From: Pseudanabaena sp. Chao 1811 | GTDB lineage: Bacteria > Cyanobacteriota > Cyanobacteriia > Pseudanabaenales > Pseudanabaenaceae | DNA: 64,000 bases | Direction of reading: 5' to 3' | NCBI RefSeq assembly: GCF_027942295.1 | Contig: NZ_CP101416.1 | Location: 1,240,001 to 1,304,000 of the forward strand | Shown: piece after piece, positions 51,757-61,132 of the stretch | How the letters are laid out: every line of letters starts with the position of its first letter | Position numbering within the stretch: position 1 is the first letter of the stretch | Notes under the pieces: generated by a model | What the model saw: only the letters and a program-made list of their open reading frames with translations | Database searches by the model: none | What the model was told of the DNA's origin: nothing | Translations under genes and position numbers: made by a program

Positions 51757-54700
51757 CTTTATTAAATAGAAATCGCTGAATTGTTTTTTCTAATTGTCTT
51801 ATTTTAACTGGTTTTGCTAAATACTCATTAGCACCTGCGGCTAAACAGCGTTCGCGATCGCCTGCCATCGCTAATGCCGTTAGAGCAATAATAGGGGTGT
51901 CAACCAAATTGCGATCGCACCGAATTTGTTGAATAGCCTCCAGTCCGTTTACCCTAGGCATTTGAATATCCATTAAAATTAGGTCTGGATGGTAAGCCTT
52001 GGCATAATCAATAGCTTCTTGTCCATCTTTGGCTAATAGAAAACGATAACCTTTGGTTTCAAGACATTTAGAAAGCATACTAATATTAGCAATATTATCT
52101 TCAGCTAATAAGATCAAAGATTTCTGAATAATATTTGCATCAATAGAGTAATCTTCTCCATCATCATAATTACCCCTATCATCCCTTGTGGTGTCTATAG
52201 GAGAATGGGAGTAAGAATAACAAGGCAAATTAACTGTAAAGCAGCTACCGACATCAATCTCACTCGTGAGTTCTACCTTTCCACCATGCAGTTCCACAAT
52301 CCGTTTAACTAGTGCTAGTCCTAGTCCTGTCCCATTATATTCACGATTGAGAGCGCTATCGATTTGAATAAACGGCTGGAAGAGTTTATGGATATTTTTA
52401 GGTAAAATACCGATGCCCGTATCAATTACAGAAATCCTTAAATAGTTTCGCTCTTGATCATTCAATACTTTATAAAAAGAGGCTTCTAAGCTAATACTTC
52501 CTCCCTCTGGCGTAAACTTCACAGCATTATTGAGGAGATTAATTAATACCTGTCGAATGCGCCGTTCATCTACCAAAAGATTAGGTAAATTAAGCTGTAG
52601 TTTAACATCAAGTTGAATCCGTTTTCGCAGGGCTTGCTGTTTAACAAAGGCAAGACTAGACTGACAGAGACTCGCCACAGGAACTGATGTCATATCTAGT
52701 TCAATTTGTCCAGATTCAATTTTGGCAAGGTCAAGAATATCATCGATTAATTCCAGTAGATGCGAACCACTACTTTCTACAATCTTCAAAGCGCCAAGTT
52801 GCTGTTCGTTGACATCACCAAAAAATCCCTCTTTTAGCCCGTCGGTCATGCCCAAAATCGCATTGAGAGGAGTGCGGAGTTCATGACTCATATTTGCCAG
52901 AAATTCGTCCTTAAGCCCAGTAACACGCGCCAGTTCTTGATTTATTTGTTGTAGCTGTTTAGTACGTCTCTCTACTTTAGATTCTAACTCTTGATTAAGT
53001 TTGTGTAGATCCCTCTCTGCCTTTTTACGATCGCTAATATCACGGATCATAAATAAAACTTCATCATCACCGTATTTGATTACTCGAACCTCTTCATCTT
53101 GGATGCGATCGCGAACTTGGATTTGCTGTTCATAAATTTGCAACTCCCCTGTCTCTAGTGCTTTCTGCAAGTAATATAACTGCTGCTGGGCAATCTCTGG
53201 AGGGAGCATATCCTTGATTGCAAGCCCTGCTATATCAGTGTCGCGATCAAGAATTCCAAAATCTTGATATGGTGTCACATACCCACGATAACAACCATCA
53301 GCACCAACCCGAACCATAATGTCTGGAATAGTGGCTAAAATCGTGTGACTCTGCGCTTCACTTTGACGTAACCGCATTTCTGCTAATTCACATTCGTTGA
53401 GACGATCTTGTAATTTTTGATTAATCCTAACTTGATGTAAGGCGATCGCCAAATGTACTGACAAAGACTGTAGTAGCTCAATTTCTTCTATCTGCCACTC
53501 ACGCGCTTTCTCACTTTCGGTGACATTGAGAAATCCCCATAGTTCATCATTATATAGAATTGGCACTAAAATCTGGGCACAAATCTTAAATTTAGTGAGG
53601 ATATTTTGCCGATAGGCTGACATTGTACTTGCGTAAATATTTCCTACGGAATAACAAGAAAAATCTATATCACAATCTAGACATCCTATACGGATTTGCT
53701 CAGTATCAATTCCATCAACTATTTGCCCCAAAGTCGATATCTCTGAGTCTGTAGATTCCGCAACAATTATATTTGTGCCATCAACTTCCAGCTTAATTAT
53801 ATTGACGCGATCGCAGTTTAGCAGTTGGCGTACTCCTTCCACGGTCGTATCGAGAATCGTTTGCAGACTCAAAGAAGCGCGAATTTGAGTGGATAGTTCT
53901 GCCAGTAATTTTTCCCGCTTTACTTTTTCCTGTAATGCAAGGGTACGAGCTTCAACCTGTTGCTCTAGTTCCAGATTACGACTGGTTAGTAGCTGCATTT
54001 TCTCCGATTCTAGTTGTACTACTTTCTTTTCCAACACCTCCGCTTGTTTATGCAATTCCAAAGGATTAAGAACTTGCAGTAAACTAGTGCGCGTAACGAT
54101 CCCAATGAGTTCGCCCTGCTCAGTGGTTACGGCTAATCGATGGATTAGATACTGCTCCATTTTTTGCTGAACATTCCACAATGAATCCTCAGATTGCACC
54201 GTAAATATGGGCGTACTCATGACTTCATGAGCTAGATAGGTTTCTAAATTCAAACCTAATCCCTGAAATTGCACAATATCGCGTTCAGTCAAAATCCCTA
54301 CGGGAATACGACTCATTTCCACCAATCTCGCAATAACTACGCAGCTCACATGATGTTCAAACATTAGCTGCGTAATCTTTAGGATTGAACTATCGGGAGT
54401 CGCCCATATCACCTCTTTAGTCATTACATCTGATACTGTCCGCGATCGCAGAATATCCTCAGGACTAGTAGTTTGCCTGAGGCTTTCATGGGTCACTAGT
54501 CCCACTAAAAGATTCTGTTCATCTAAAATCGGTATATGACGAATGTGATACTTTTGGAGAAGATTGATCACAAAAAACAAATCAGGAAAAGCCGATTCAT
54601 AAAGAGTGACCACTGGGTATGTCATTACATCCCGCACTAATAAATCTCCCAAAGAATGCTTTTGGGCAGTCAATCTCACTATATCCCGTTCAGTGAGAAT

Positions 54701-54934
54701 ACCAACGACTTTCTGCTCTCTCAAGACTAATACACAACTAGATCGCGCCTCTAGCTCCATGACTTCAAATTGACTAGACTCAGTTCTTGTGGTTTCACAG
54801 ATAGATCGCATAGCACTCATCATACTAATGGCATCAAACACCTTCGTATCGAGTGAAACTGTTAATGGATCTCGAATAATCGCCGACTTCAATGAGTTGA
54901 ATTCTGGTTGAGTAAAAGATTTGCTAGTAAGCAT
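51743..54934 (-). CDS. Hybrid histidine kinase: four CBS domains, GAF, PAS, HisKA, HATPase, receiver
   Basis: The 1063-residue cytosolic hybrid kinase contains four CBS motifs in two Bateman pairs (about 15-290: VVGILTERDIV, LVGLVTHESL, PVGILTERDIV, LIGIVTRTSL), a coiled coil, a GAF domain (about 345-500), a PAS domain (about 525-645), HisKA NMSHELRTPLNAI with H684, HATPase (NNAVKFTPEGG, GTGLGLAL) and a receiver with D989 (LILMDIQMP). CBS pairs usually sense adenine nucleotides, so it may link energy status to a phosphorelay. The GAF domain lacks the usual Cys-His bilin site. It is followed by an overlapping receiver-kinase gene. Confidence 0.92.
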   Translation of the reverse strand: MLTSKSFTQPEFNSLKSAIIRDPLTVSLDTKVFDAISMMSAMRSICETTRTESSQFEVMELEARSSCVLVLREQKVVGILTERDIVRLTAQKHSLGDLLVRDVMTYPVVTLYESAFPDLFFVINLLQKYHIRHIPILDEQNLLVGLVTHESLRQTTSPEDILRSRTVSDVMTKEVIWATPDSSILKITQLMFEHHVSCVVIARLVEMSRIPVGILTERDIVQFQGLGLNLETYLAHEVMSTPIFTVQSEDSLWNVQQKMEQYLIHRLAVTTEQGELIGIVTRTSLLQVLNPLELHKQAEVLEKKVVQLESEKMQLLTSRNLELEQQVEARTLALQEKVKREKLLAELSTQIRASLSLQTILDTTVEGVRQLLNCDRVNIIKLEVDGTNIIVAESTDSEISTLGQIVDGIDTEQIRIGCLDCDIDFSCYSVGNIYASTMSAYRQNILTKFKICAQILVPILYNDELWGFLNVTESEKAREWQIEEIELLQSLSVHLAIALHQVRINQKLQDRLNECELAEMRLRQSEAQSHTILATIPDIMVRVGADGCYRGYVTPYQDFGILDRDTDIAGLAIKDMLPPEIAQQQLYYLQKALETGELQIYEQQIQVRDRIQDEEVRVIKYGDDEVLFMIRDISDRKKAERDLHKLNQELESKVERRTKQLQQINQELARVTGLKDEFLANMSHELRTPLNAILGMTDGLKEGFFGDVNEQQLGALKIVESSGSHLLELIDDILDLAKIESGQIELDMTSVPVASLCQSSLAFVKQQALRKRIQLDVKLQLNLPNLLVDERRIRQVLINLLNNAVKFTPEGGSISLEASFYKVLNDQERNYLRISVIDTGIGILPKNIHKLFQPFIQIDSALNREYNGTGLGLALVKRIVELHGGKVELTSEIDVGSCFTVNLPCYSYSHSPIDTTRDDRGNYDDGEDYSIDANIIQKSLILLAEDNIANISMLSKCLETKGYRFLLAKDGQEAIDYAKAYHPDLILMDIQMPRVNGLEAIQQIRCDRNLVDTPIIALTALAMAGDRERCLAAGANEYLAKPVKIRQLEKTIQRFLFNKDVNK

Positions 54935-55193
54935 TGTCTTTGTAATGAAAGCCTTAAAATTAAGAGTTTAGTCAAGATTTTTGATGTTTAACGCCGAAAA
55001 TCTACTTGCTATGTTCAAATATTTACTAATAGTCCAAAAATCGAGATAAATAACAATAATTATCCCCCTAACATATTAGTAAATCTAAGTTTTGACGAAT
55101 ATTTTCTTAATTTCATGTACATTATTTACTACACTTACTATTAGAATACTCAGTTTATAAAACAATTATTAAATTCTATAGGGATTTTTAATA

Positions 55194-55691
55194 ATGTATC
55201 CACAACGCATTGAACCATTGGCAGGACAAGAATCTGTATGGGACTATCCGCGTCCTGCAATTTTAGAAAATACAGATAAACATATTCGTGTTGTTTGTAA
55301 TGGCATTGTCTTAGCAGAGACTCAACGAGCAAAACGAGTTCTCGAAACCAGCCATCCCCCTTGCTATTACATTCCTATTGAAGATATTAAAATGGAATAT
55401 CTGATCGAAACTTCGCGTCGCACTCGCTGTGAATGGAAGGGTGTGAGCCAATATTATGATGTAGCGATCGCTGATAAATGTATCCAAAATAATGCGGCAT
55501 GGCGATATTCTATCCCTACTCCCAATTTTATAGAGATTCAAGACTCCCTTAGTTTCTACGGTAGTCTGATGGATGCCTGCTATGTCAATGACGAACTAAT
55601 CACTCCACAGGCAGGTGACTTTTATGGTGGCTGGATTACCTCAGACATTGTGGGACCTTTTAAGGGCGAAGTCGGCACTTGGGGCTGGTAA
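55194..55691 (+). CDS. DUF427 domain protein
   Basis: The 165-residue soluble protein has the DUF427 fold: WDYPRPAILENTDKHIRVVC, VLETSHPPCYYIPIEDIKME, TRCEWKGVSQYYDVAI, AAWRYSIPTP and VGPFKGEVGTWGW. The function of the family is unknown; its beta-tent fold may bind a nucleobase-like or other small ligand. It is convergent with the MerR-type gene and the two coding regions overlap by 70 bases at their 3' ends. Confidence 0.9.
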   Translation: MYPQRIEPLAGQESVWDYPRPAILENTDKHIRVVCNGIVLAETQRAKRVLETSHPPCYYIPIEDIKMEYLIETSRRTRCEWKGVSQYYDVAIADKCIQNNAAWRYSIPTPNFIEIQDSLSFYGSLMDACYVNDELITPQAGDFYGGWITSDIVGPFKGEVGTWGW

Positions 55692-56683
55692 TTGCCCTCA
55701 GTATTAGTAAAATCTGCTCCTGCTAAAATTGCCTCGCAAAAATTCACTCCCCGCAAATTTGCCCCAGCAAAGTTCACACCTCCCAAATTTGCCGCCGTAA
55801 AATTTGCATCTTCCAAATCCGCACCACTGAGATCTGCCCCCATCAATAAAGCATCCGTGAAATTTGACTTTTGCAAACAAGCCTCACTCATCATTGCCCC
55901 CACCAAATTTGCCCCCACAAACCGAGTCTCGATCGCTGATAACTCACATAAATCCGCCAGCATCAATTTGGCATTAGTAAAGTCCGCACCGCTCAAATTT
56001 GCCCCATTGAGTTTCGCACTCACCAAATTGATCAGCCGAAAGTTCCGCTTGCCAACGGAATACATATAGAGAACCTCCTGACTGCGATTGCTAAATAGAT
56101 TGCCGAGTCGAGGCATCTCATCTTGATTTTGTTCTAAAGCGATCGCATCGGTAGCTTCACTCATGAGATTGAGCAAAGGATTTTGAGTGAGTTCCGTCGT
56201 AGTGACATCGCAATCAGGTAACGCTTCGGCAATGCGATCGAGTCTTTGGGAAACCGCTTGACGTTGAGATACTAATTCCTGAATTTGCTGATCCAACTTG
56301 CCTAGATATTGCTTCACCATCTGCTGAAAAGTCGCATAGGGAATAGTTTGCGATGCTTGTAAGTCCAGTAATTGTTTGATTTCCTCAAGGGATAGCCCAA
56401 AGGCTTTAGCACTTTGGATAAATAACAATCGCTCTAACGCATCAGCCGCATAAAGCCGATAACCCTGTGGCGATCGCAATGGTTTGAGCAACAACCCCAA
56501 ACGTTCGTAATAGCGAATCGTCGCTGTAGGAATTTCGACTAAACGGCTTAGCTCCCCGATTAACCAACCACGAACATTACTAACTTGATCGCCTTCACTG
56601 GGTTCCATAATTTTACGGAATGCATTTTCTAGTCCAAATTGTAACGCCGAAATCAACATAGATTGAGCTAAGTAGCTCAGCAT
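55622..56683 (-). CDS. MerR-type regulator fused to pentapeptide repeats
   Basis: The 353-residue protein has a MerR winged HTH (about 38-110: GELSRLVEIPTATIRYYERL, then SPQGYRLYAADALERLLFI), a dimerisation coiled coil (to about 155), a linker, and about 110 residues of pentapeptide repeats of the A(N/D)LXX type (LNGANLSGADFTNAKLMLAD, GANLRGVNFCEAILAGADFT). In MerR proteins the C-terminal part senses the signal, so the right-handed beta-helix is likely to be the sensor or interaction surface. No metal-binding cysteines of the MerR or SoxR type are seen. The start is uncertain: Met1 56683 or Met26 56608. Confidence 0.85.
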   Translation of the reverse strand: MLSYLAQSMLISALQFGLENAFRKIMEPSEGDQVSNVRGWLIGELSRLVEIPTATIRYYERLGLLLKPLRSPQGYRLYAADALERLLFIQSAKAFGLSLEEIKQLLDLQASQTIPYATFQQMVKQYLGKLDQQIQELVSQRQAVSQRLDRIAEALPDCDVTTTELTQNPLLNLMSEATDAIALEQNQDEMPRLGNLFSNRSQEVLYMYSVGKRNFRLINLVSAKLNGANLSGADFTNAKLMLADLCELSAIETRFVGANLVGAMMSEACLQKSNFTDALLMGADLSGADLEDANFTAANLGGVNFAGANLRGVNFCEAILAGADFTNTEGNYQPQVPTSPLKGPTMSEVIQPP

Positions 56684-56709
56684 AGTTACAGCGCTTTACG
56701 CTCAAACCC

Positions 56710-56768
56710 AAACCAAGATATTTTTTGAAAGACTGGCGAAGCCAGTCTTTCAAAAAATATCTTGGTTT
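56710..56768. repeat. Perfect 28-bp hairpin upstream of MerR-type gene
   Basis: Arms starting AAACCAAGATATTTTTTGAA pair without mismatch over 28 bp, loop GAA, apex GACTGGCGAAGCCAGTC. It is the longest perfect stem I found in the window. It lies in the 370-base gap 56684-57053 between divergent genes, which holds no gene, so it ends no visible transcript. Confidence 0.65.
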
Positions 56769-57053
56769 GTTTAATCGAAAATTTCTACATAAACCTACTG
56801 TTCCTCCCGCTAAGCGGAAGGCATAGCAGAAAAGCCATTGCAAAAAGAGTTGGAAACTTACTTTTTGCAATATGTTAATTGATAAGTTTTTTTTATAGGA
56901 CTTTTGGGTTTGCCCATCTTGACCTTGAAGCTAGCTGCAAGTCCTAACCTATGAGTCATGGGATAACTAATCGCCTAAAAGCTAAGTCCTCCCAAGGGAA
57001 TAGGAAGTCAAGAATAAATTAACAGTTGGTTGTAAGTTAAAGGTAATAAGGTC

Positions 57054-60000
57054 ATGGCAGCACAAGGGACATTCACAGTAGGGGCAACGGGCAAACTCAG
57101 CTTTGATTTTTTATTTGATGGGGGCAAGTTTCAAGGGGAACTCGCGGTATTTAGTCTAAAGGGAATGGAAAGCCTAGAGGTTGGCTCAGCCGCATTTATC
57201 CAAGAAGCTACCCGTCGTGCCCTGACTAACTCTACGCAAGGCAGAATATTAGTTTCTGATGGTTCTGAGGGTGCAAAGTTTAGCGCGCAATTAGATTGGG
57301 AAGATAACTTTAATAGTGGTACATACAAAGGCATCAAAAACTTCTCCATGCAGGCAGGCGATCAAGTTGCTTTCATGTTAATTCCTAATGGAACTGTTAA
57401 CCAAACTTTTGGTAGTTTAACTAATGGTTTAGAACTAGTTAGCGATCGCGTACCTCTATTTTCCATTAGCGCTGCTAATCCTGATAGCAGTACACAATTT
57501 ACGCAAGTCGAGGGAATCGAAGGCAGAGGCAATGTCTTTGCGATGGAAGATGTCCGCCTCAAGAATGGTTCCGACTATGACTATAACGATCTAGTCTTTC
57601 AATTAACAGGGGCTGAAGGTAATGAAATTCCCGCAGTCGATGATGTGAGTGCAGTTACCAAAGATTGGATCGATACAGCGATCGGTAAACAAATCGCGGA
57701 TTATGCTAGCCGTTCGACCTTTAATTCTGGAGTATTTCGCGTTGATGATTCTGGTCAAGTAGGTGTGGACTATCTCTATGATGGTGGCTGGTATCAAGGG
57801 GAAATGGCAATCTTTAGCCTCAAAGGAATGGAAGGTTTGCAGGTTGATTCCTATGAATTTGTCCAAGAAGCGACTCGCCGTGCTCTGAGTAACTCTACTC
57901 AAGGTCACATTGTCATTCAAGATCGGAATGAAGGCGCAAAATATACCGCTAAATTTGCATGGGAAGATGGCTTTAATGCAAGCGATTATAAAGGTGTCAA
58001 AACCTACTCAATGAATGCAGGTGAAGACTTTGCGGTAATGTTGATTCAAAATAGCACAGTGCAAGAACTTGCTAATGATGTTACCAAAATGTGGTCTGGC
58101 AATCGATTGCCCATCTTCTCAATTCCCCAAGCGAATATCGGCGCACCCAGCAGCATTCGTCAAATCGTTGATGTCACTGGTAGGGGTGACACCTTTGGCA
58201 TGGAGGATGTGCGTACCGACTGGGGAACCATGTCCGACAAGGATTACAACGACATGGTTTTTCGCTTTACAGGTGCAACGGGGGTTGCCCCTCTGATGGA
58301 TAGCAATGTTAATCGCGATCGCGACTGGCGTAGTTCTTCCGTTGGACAAGAATTGGTACAGTATGCGACTCGTCCTAAATATAGCGGTGGCATATTCGAT
58401 ACAGGCGAATCGGGCAAAGTTCGTATTGACTTTCTCCATGATGGTGGTTGGTATCAGAGTGAATTAGCCATTTTTAGTCTCGATGGGATGGAAAATCTCA
58501 AAGCTGGATCAGCAGAATTTATCCAAGAGGCATCCCGCCGCGCTCTTAGCGAATCCAACCTCGGTCATGTCGTCACTAAAGATCGCACTGATGCGGCAAA
58601 ATTTTCGGATCAAGTGGCATGGGAAGCGGACTTTAACTCTGGTGCATACAAAGGCGCTCAAACCTTTGACATGGCTCCCCGTGGACACTTTGCCTTCATG
58701 CTAGTACAGAACAATACCGTAGCAGCGATCGCCAATGATATCAGCATCATTAATCAAACTGGTAACTTGCCGATGTTCTCGATTCCAGAAGCAAATCCCT
58801 TTGGAACAACCGTTGGACAAATGGTCAATGTCGATGGCAAAAACACCTATGCCTTTGAAGATAATCGTTTAGACTTACCAAATATTTCCGATCGCGACTA
58901 TAACGACATCGTAATTCAAGTCAAGGGCGCAACCAGTGACGTACCTTTAATGGATAATTTGGTCAATCCTGAACGCGACTGGCGTACCTCTGATAGTGGC
59001 AAAGAATTACTTGCCTATGCCAACCGTGCCGAATATGACAAAGGTGTAATTACTGCTGGTGCGACTGGTCAAATCGAAGTAGAATTTCTCTACGATGGTG
59101 GCTATTACAAGGGTGATGTCGGTATTTTCAGCCTTGATGGCATGGATGCCTATGCTGCTGGCTCATCTGCTTTTATTGCTGAGGCGGCTCGCCGTGTAGC
59201 AAGTAACTCTACTCAAGGTTATGTTTTACTAAGCGATACTACCGATACGGCTAAATTCACTAGTGGTTTAGATTGGGAATCCAATTTTAACTCTGGTACA
59301 TTCAAAGGTACAAAGATACTCAATCTCGCGCCCAATAGTTCCTATGGGGTCATCCAAGTTCCTAATGGCACAATTAGCGAAGTAATTGCTAACCCCGCAA
59401 TTGATGGCACAAAGAGACCTTTGTTCTCCATGCTCGATAACAATCCTAGCCGTAGCTTTCAAATGGGCAAAACCGATTTGGGTAATGGTTCGTTTGTAGT
59501 TTCGATTGAAGATCAACGTCTTGATGGTGTGAGCGATCGCGACTACAACGATATTATCTTCCGCATTAAAGGGGATGCTTCTGTAAGTGCAGATACTCTC
59601 GATCGCGTGATGGCAGCTAACAAAGATTGGCGATCAACTGACATGGGACAAAACCTGCTCAAATATGCGAGCAATCCCTCTGCGACCACCAGTTCTCAAT
59701 TTCTCTTTGGATTTAGCTGGAGCGATACCCTACAAGGAACCGAGGCTAATGAATATATTTCTGGCGGTGCTGGCAACGATATCCTCATCGGTGGCAAGGG
59801 AAATGACATCCTTGTTGGTGGTGCGGGCAATGATATCTTCCAATTTAACAATGTCAATGAGGCTGGTGATACAGTCATCGATTTCGGTGCTGGTGATGTC
59901 ATTAATCTCAAGGGTGTACTGAGTTCCATCAGCTACCAAGGCTCTAATGCGATCGCTGATGGATTTGTCCGATTCCAGCAACTTGGTACAAACACGGTTG

Positions 60001-60104
60001 TCCAAGTCTCTCCCGACGGGTTAGGCAATACCAATAATCTAGTGAACTTATTGACTGTTAATAACACCAATATCACTGCTGTCACTAATAGCCTCATTTT
60101 TTAA
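57054..60104 (+). CDS. Secreted four-fold DUF4114 protein with RTX calcium-binding tail
   Basis: The 1016-residue acidic protein has four DUF4114 copies of about 218 residues (starting near 5, 227, 444 and 663), each with a (F/Y)L(F/Y/H)DGG motif, EA(T/S/A)RRA and a closing (D/S)YDYNDLVFQ-type motif. Copies are linked by RDWR-S-G-ELL-YA segments. An RTX block GGAGNDILIGGKGNDILVGG (about 905-925) and a C-terminal secretion region follow. There is no N-terminal signal peptide, which fits type I secretion; calcium would fold the RTX part outside the cell. DUF4114 domains are common in cyanobacterial exoproteins. No transporter gene is nearby. Confidence 0.9.
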   Translation: MAAQGTFTVGATGKLSFDFLFDGGKFQGELAVFSLKGMESLEVGSAAFIQEATRRALTNSTQGRILVSDGSEGAKFSAQLDWEDNFNSGTYKGIKNFSMQAGDQVAFMLIPNGTVNQTFGSLTNGLELVSDRVPLFSISAANPDSSTQFTQVEGIEGRGNVFAMEDVRLKNGSDYDYNDLVFQLTGAEGNEIPAVDDVSAVTKDWIDTAIGKQIADYASRSTFNSGVFRVDDSGQVGVDYLYDGGWYQGEMAIFSLKGMEGLQVDSYEFVQEATRRALSNSTQGHIVIQDRNEGAKYTAKFAWEDGFNASDYKGVKTYSMNAGEDFAVMLIQNSTVQELANDVTKMWSGNRLPIFSIPQANIGAPSSIRQIVDVTGRGDTFGMEDVRTDWGTMSDKDYNDMVFRFTGATGVAPLMDSNVNRDRDWRSSSVGQELVQYATRPKYSGGIFDTGESGKVRIDFLHDGGWYQSELAIFSLDGMENLKAGSAEFIQEASRRALSESNLGHVVTKDRTDAAKFSDQVAWEADFNSGAYKGAQTFDMAPRGHFAFMLVQNNTVAAIANDISIINQTGNLPMFSIPEANPFGTTVGQMVNVDGKNTYAFEDNRLDLPNISDRDYNDIVIQVKGATSDVPLMDNLVNPERDWRTSDSGKELLAYANRAEYDKGVITAGATGQIEVEFLYDGGYYKGDVGIFSLDGMDAYAAGSSAFIAEAARRVASNSTQGYVLLSDTTDTAKFTSGLDWESNFNSGTFKGTKILNLAPNSSYGVIQVPNGTISEVIANPAIDGTKRPLFSMLDNNPSRSFQMGKTDLGNGSFVVSIEDQRLDGVSDRDYNDIIFRIKGDASVSADTLDRVMAANKDWRSTDMGQNLLKYASNPSATTSSQFLFGFSWSDTLQGTEANEYISGGAGNDILIGGKGNDILVGGAGNDIFQFNNVNEAGDTVIDFGAGDVINLKGVLSSISYQGSNAIADGFVRFQQLGTNTVVQVSPDGLGNTNNLVNLLTVNNTNITAVTNSLIF

Positions 60105-60117
60105 ATAATGAATCAAG

Positions 60118-60148
60118 AAGATAGGCGGTGCAAAGTACCGCCTATCTT
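60118..60148 (+). terminator. Terminator of the DUF4114 gene
   Basis: AAGATAGGCGGT and ACCGCCTATCTT pair over 12 bp with loop GCAAAGT, thirteen bases after the stop, followed by CACTTTT. Confidence 0.7.
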
Positions 60149-60197
60149 CACTTTTAGATTAATTGATCACGCTTTAAGCTAGCGATTTCTGTAGAGT

Positions 60198-60237
60198 AAA
60201 AACTGTGGCGCACGTTGTACGTGTACCACAGTTTTTT
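60198..60237 (-). terminator. Terminator of prohibitin-like gene
   Basis: AAAACTGTGG and CCACAGTTTT enclose CACGT/ACGTG three bases past the minus-strand stop at 60241. The same arms are found at 16929-16967. Confidence 0.7.
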
Positions 60238-60240
60238 AAC

Positions 60241-61050
60241 TTACTTCTGCGACTTTGTAATATCGATATTTAGAAAGGGAACTGCGCCATTTCCACCTAA
60301 TACTTGTGGAAATTTACCATCCCATTTTTCGATCGCCTGTTTTTGTAATAGCTCAGAAGTTAAGGTTTCTCGTAAGAGACGTTGAGCCTCCGCTTGTCCC
60401 TTAGCACGGTTAATAGTTGCCTCTGCCTCTTGCTCAGCTTCTCTGGCAATGTATACAGCCCTTTGAGCACGTTGTTCAGCAATTTGTTTTTCTTCTACTG
60501 CCTTAGAGAATTCTGTAGAGAAGTTTAGATCGACAACACTGGTATCTAAAACAATGATGCCGTACTTGCTCAATCGCTGGCTGAGAGCCTCATCAAAATC
60601 TAACTTCAGTTCATCACGCTTAGTAATTGCTTCTTCTACTGTACGTCTGGCGGCAGCAACTTTAAAAGATTCTTGAGTTTGTGGAGCAATGATTTTGGAA
60701 ACAATATTTTGCAAAGTGCCTTGAGTACGACGGATTGTAACTACTTCGATAGGATCAAGGCGAAAGTTAATCGCAAAACTTGCTGTCAGCTGCTGCAAAT
60801 CCTTGGTAGAACTTTGGGCAGGCACTTCAAACTTCTGGACAGTTAAGTCATAGACATCAACCTGAGAAATTACGGGCGGTTTAAAATGTACACCTTCTAG
60901 TAATACGCCATCCTTGGCTTTTCCTAAAATGCTCAATACCCCTGCCTCTCCGGGGTTGATGATTACGAAGGAGTTAAAACTGATGACCGCGAGAATTCCT
61001 AATATGGCAACTAGGATTAAGGATTGCCAGCTTGTTTCTTGGTCTTGCAT
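60241..61050 (-). CDS. Prohibitin/SPFH-domain membrane protein
   Basis: The 269-residue protein has one N-terminal TM segment (SLILVAILGILAVISFNSFV), a SPFH/Band 7 domain (about 30-190: PGEAGVLSILGKAKDGVLLE, TASFAINFRLDP) and a long helix rich in Ala/Glu/Gln/Arg (EEKQIAEQRAQRAVYIAREA). It fits prohibitin-family scaffolds that form ring oligomers and guide membrane quality control. AGGAAA lies before ATG 61050. It is transcribed alone, ending in its own terminator. Confidence 0.9.
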   Translation of the reverse strand: MQDQETSWQSLILVAILGILAVISFNSFVIINPGEAGVLSILGKAKDGVLLEGVHFKPPVISQVDVYDLTVQKFEVPAQSSTKDLQQLTASFAINFRLDPIEVVTIRRTQGTLQNIVSKIIAPQTQESFKVAAARRTVEEAITKRDELKLDFDEALSQRLSKYGIIVLDTSVVDLNFSTEFSKAVEEKQIAEQRAQRAVYIAREAEQEAEATINRAKGQAEAQRLLRETLTSELLQKQAIEKWDGKFPQVLGGNGAVPFLNIDITKSQK

Positions 61051-61132
61051 TACTTTTTCCTAATGTTTATGGCACTCAATCATATTAGAGCGGTGGGGTC
61101 TTGCACTGACTCTCCATATATTTTCTTAACCT

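Noticed and set aside
57054-59650. 654-bp periodicity as a non-coding tandem repeat
   Set aside because: The period is the DUF4114 domain unit in one coding region.
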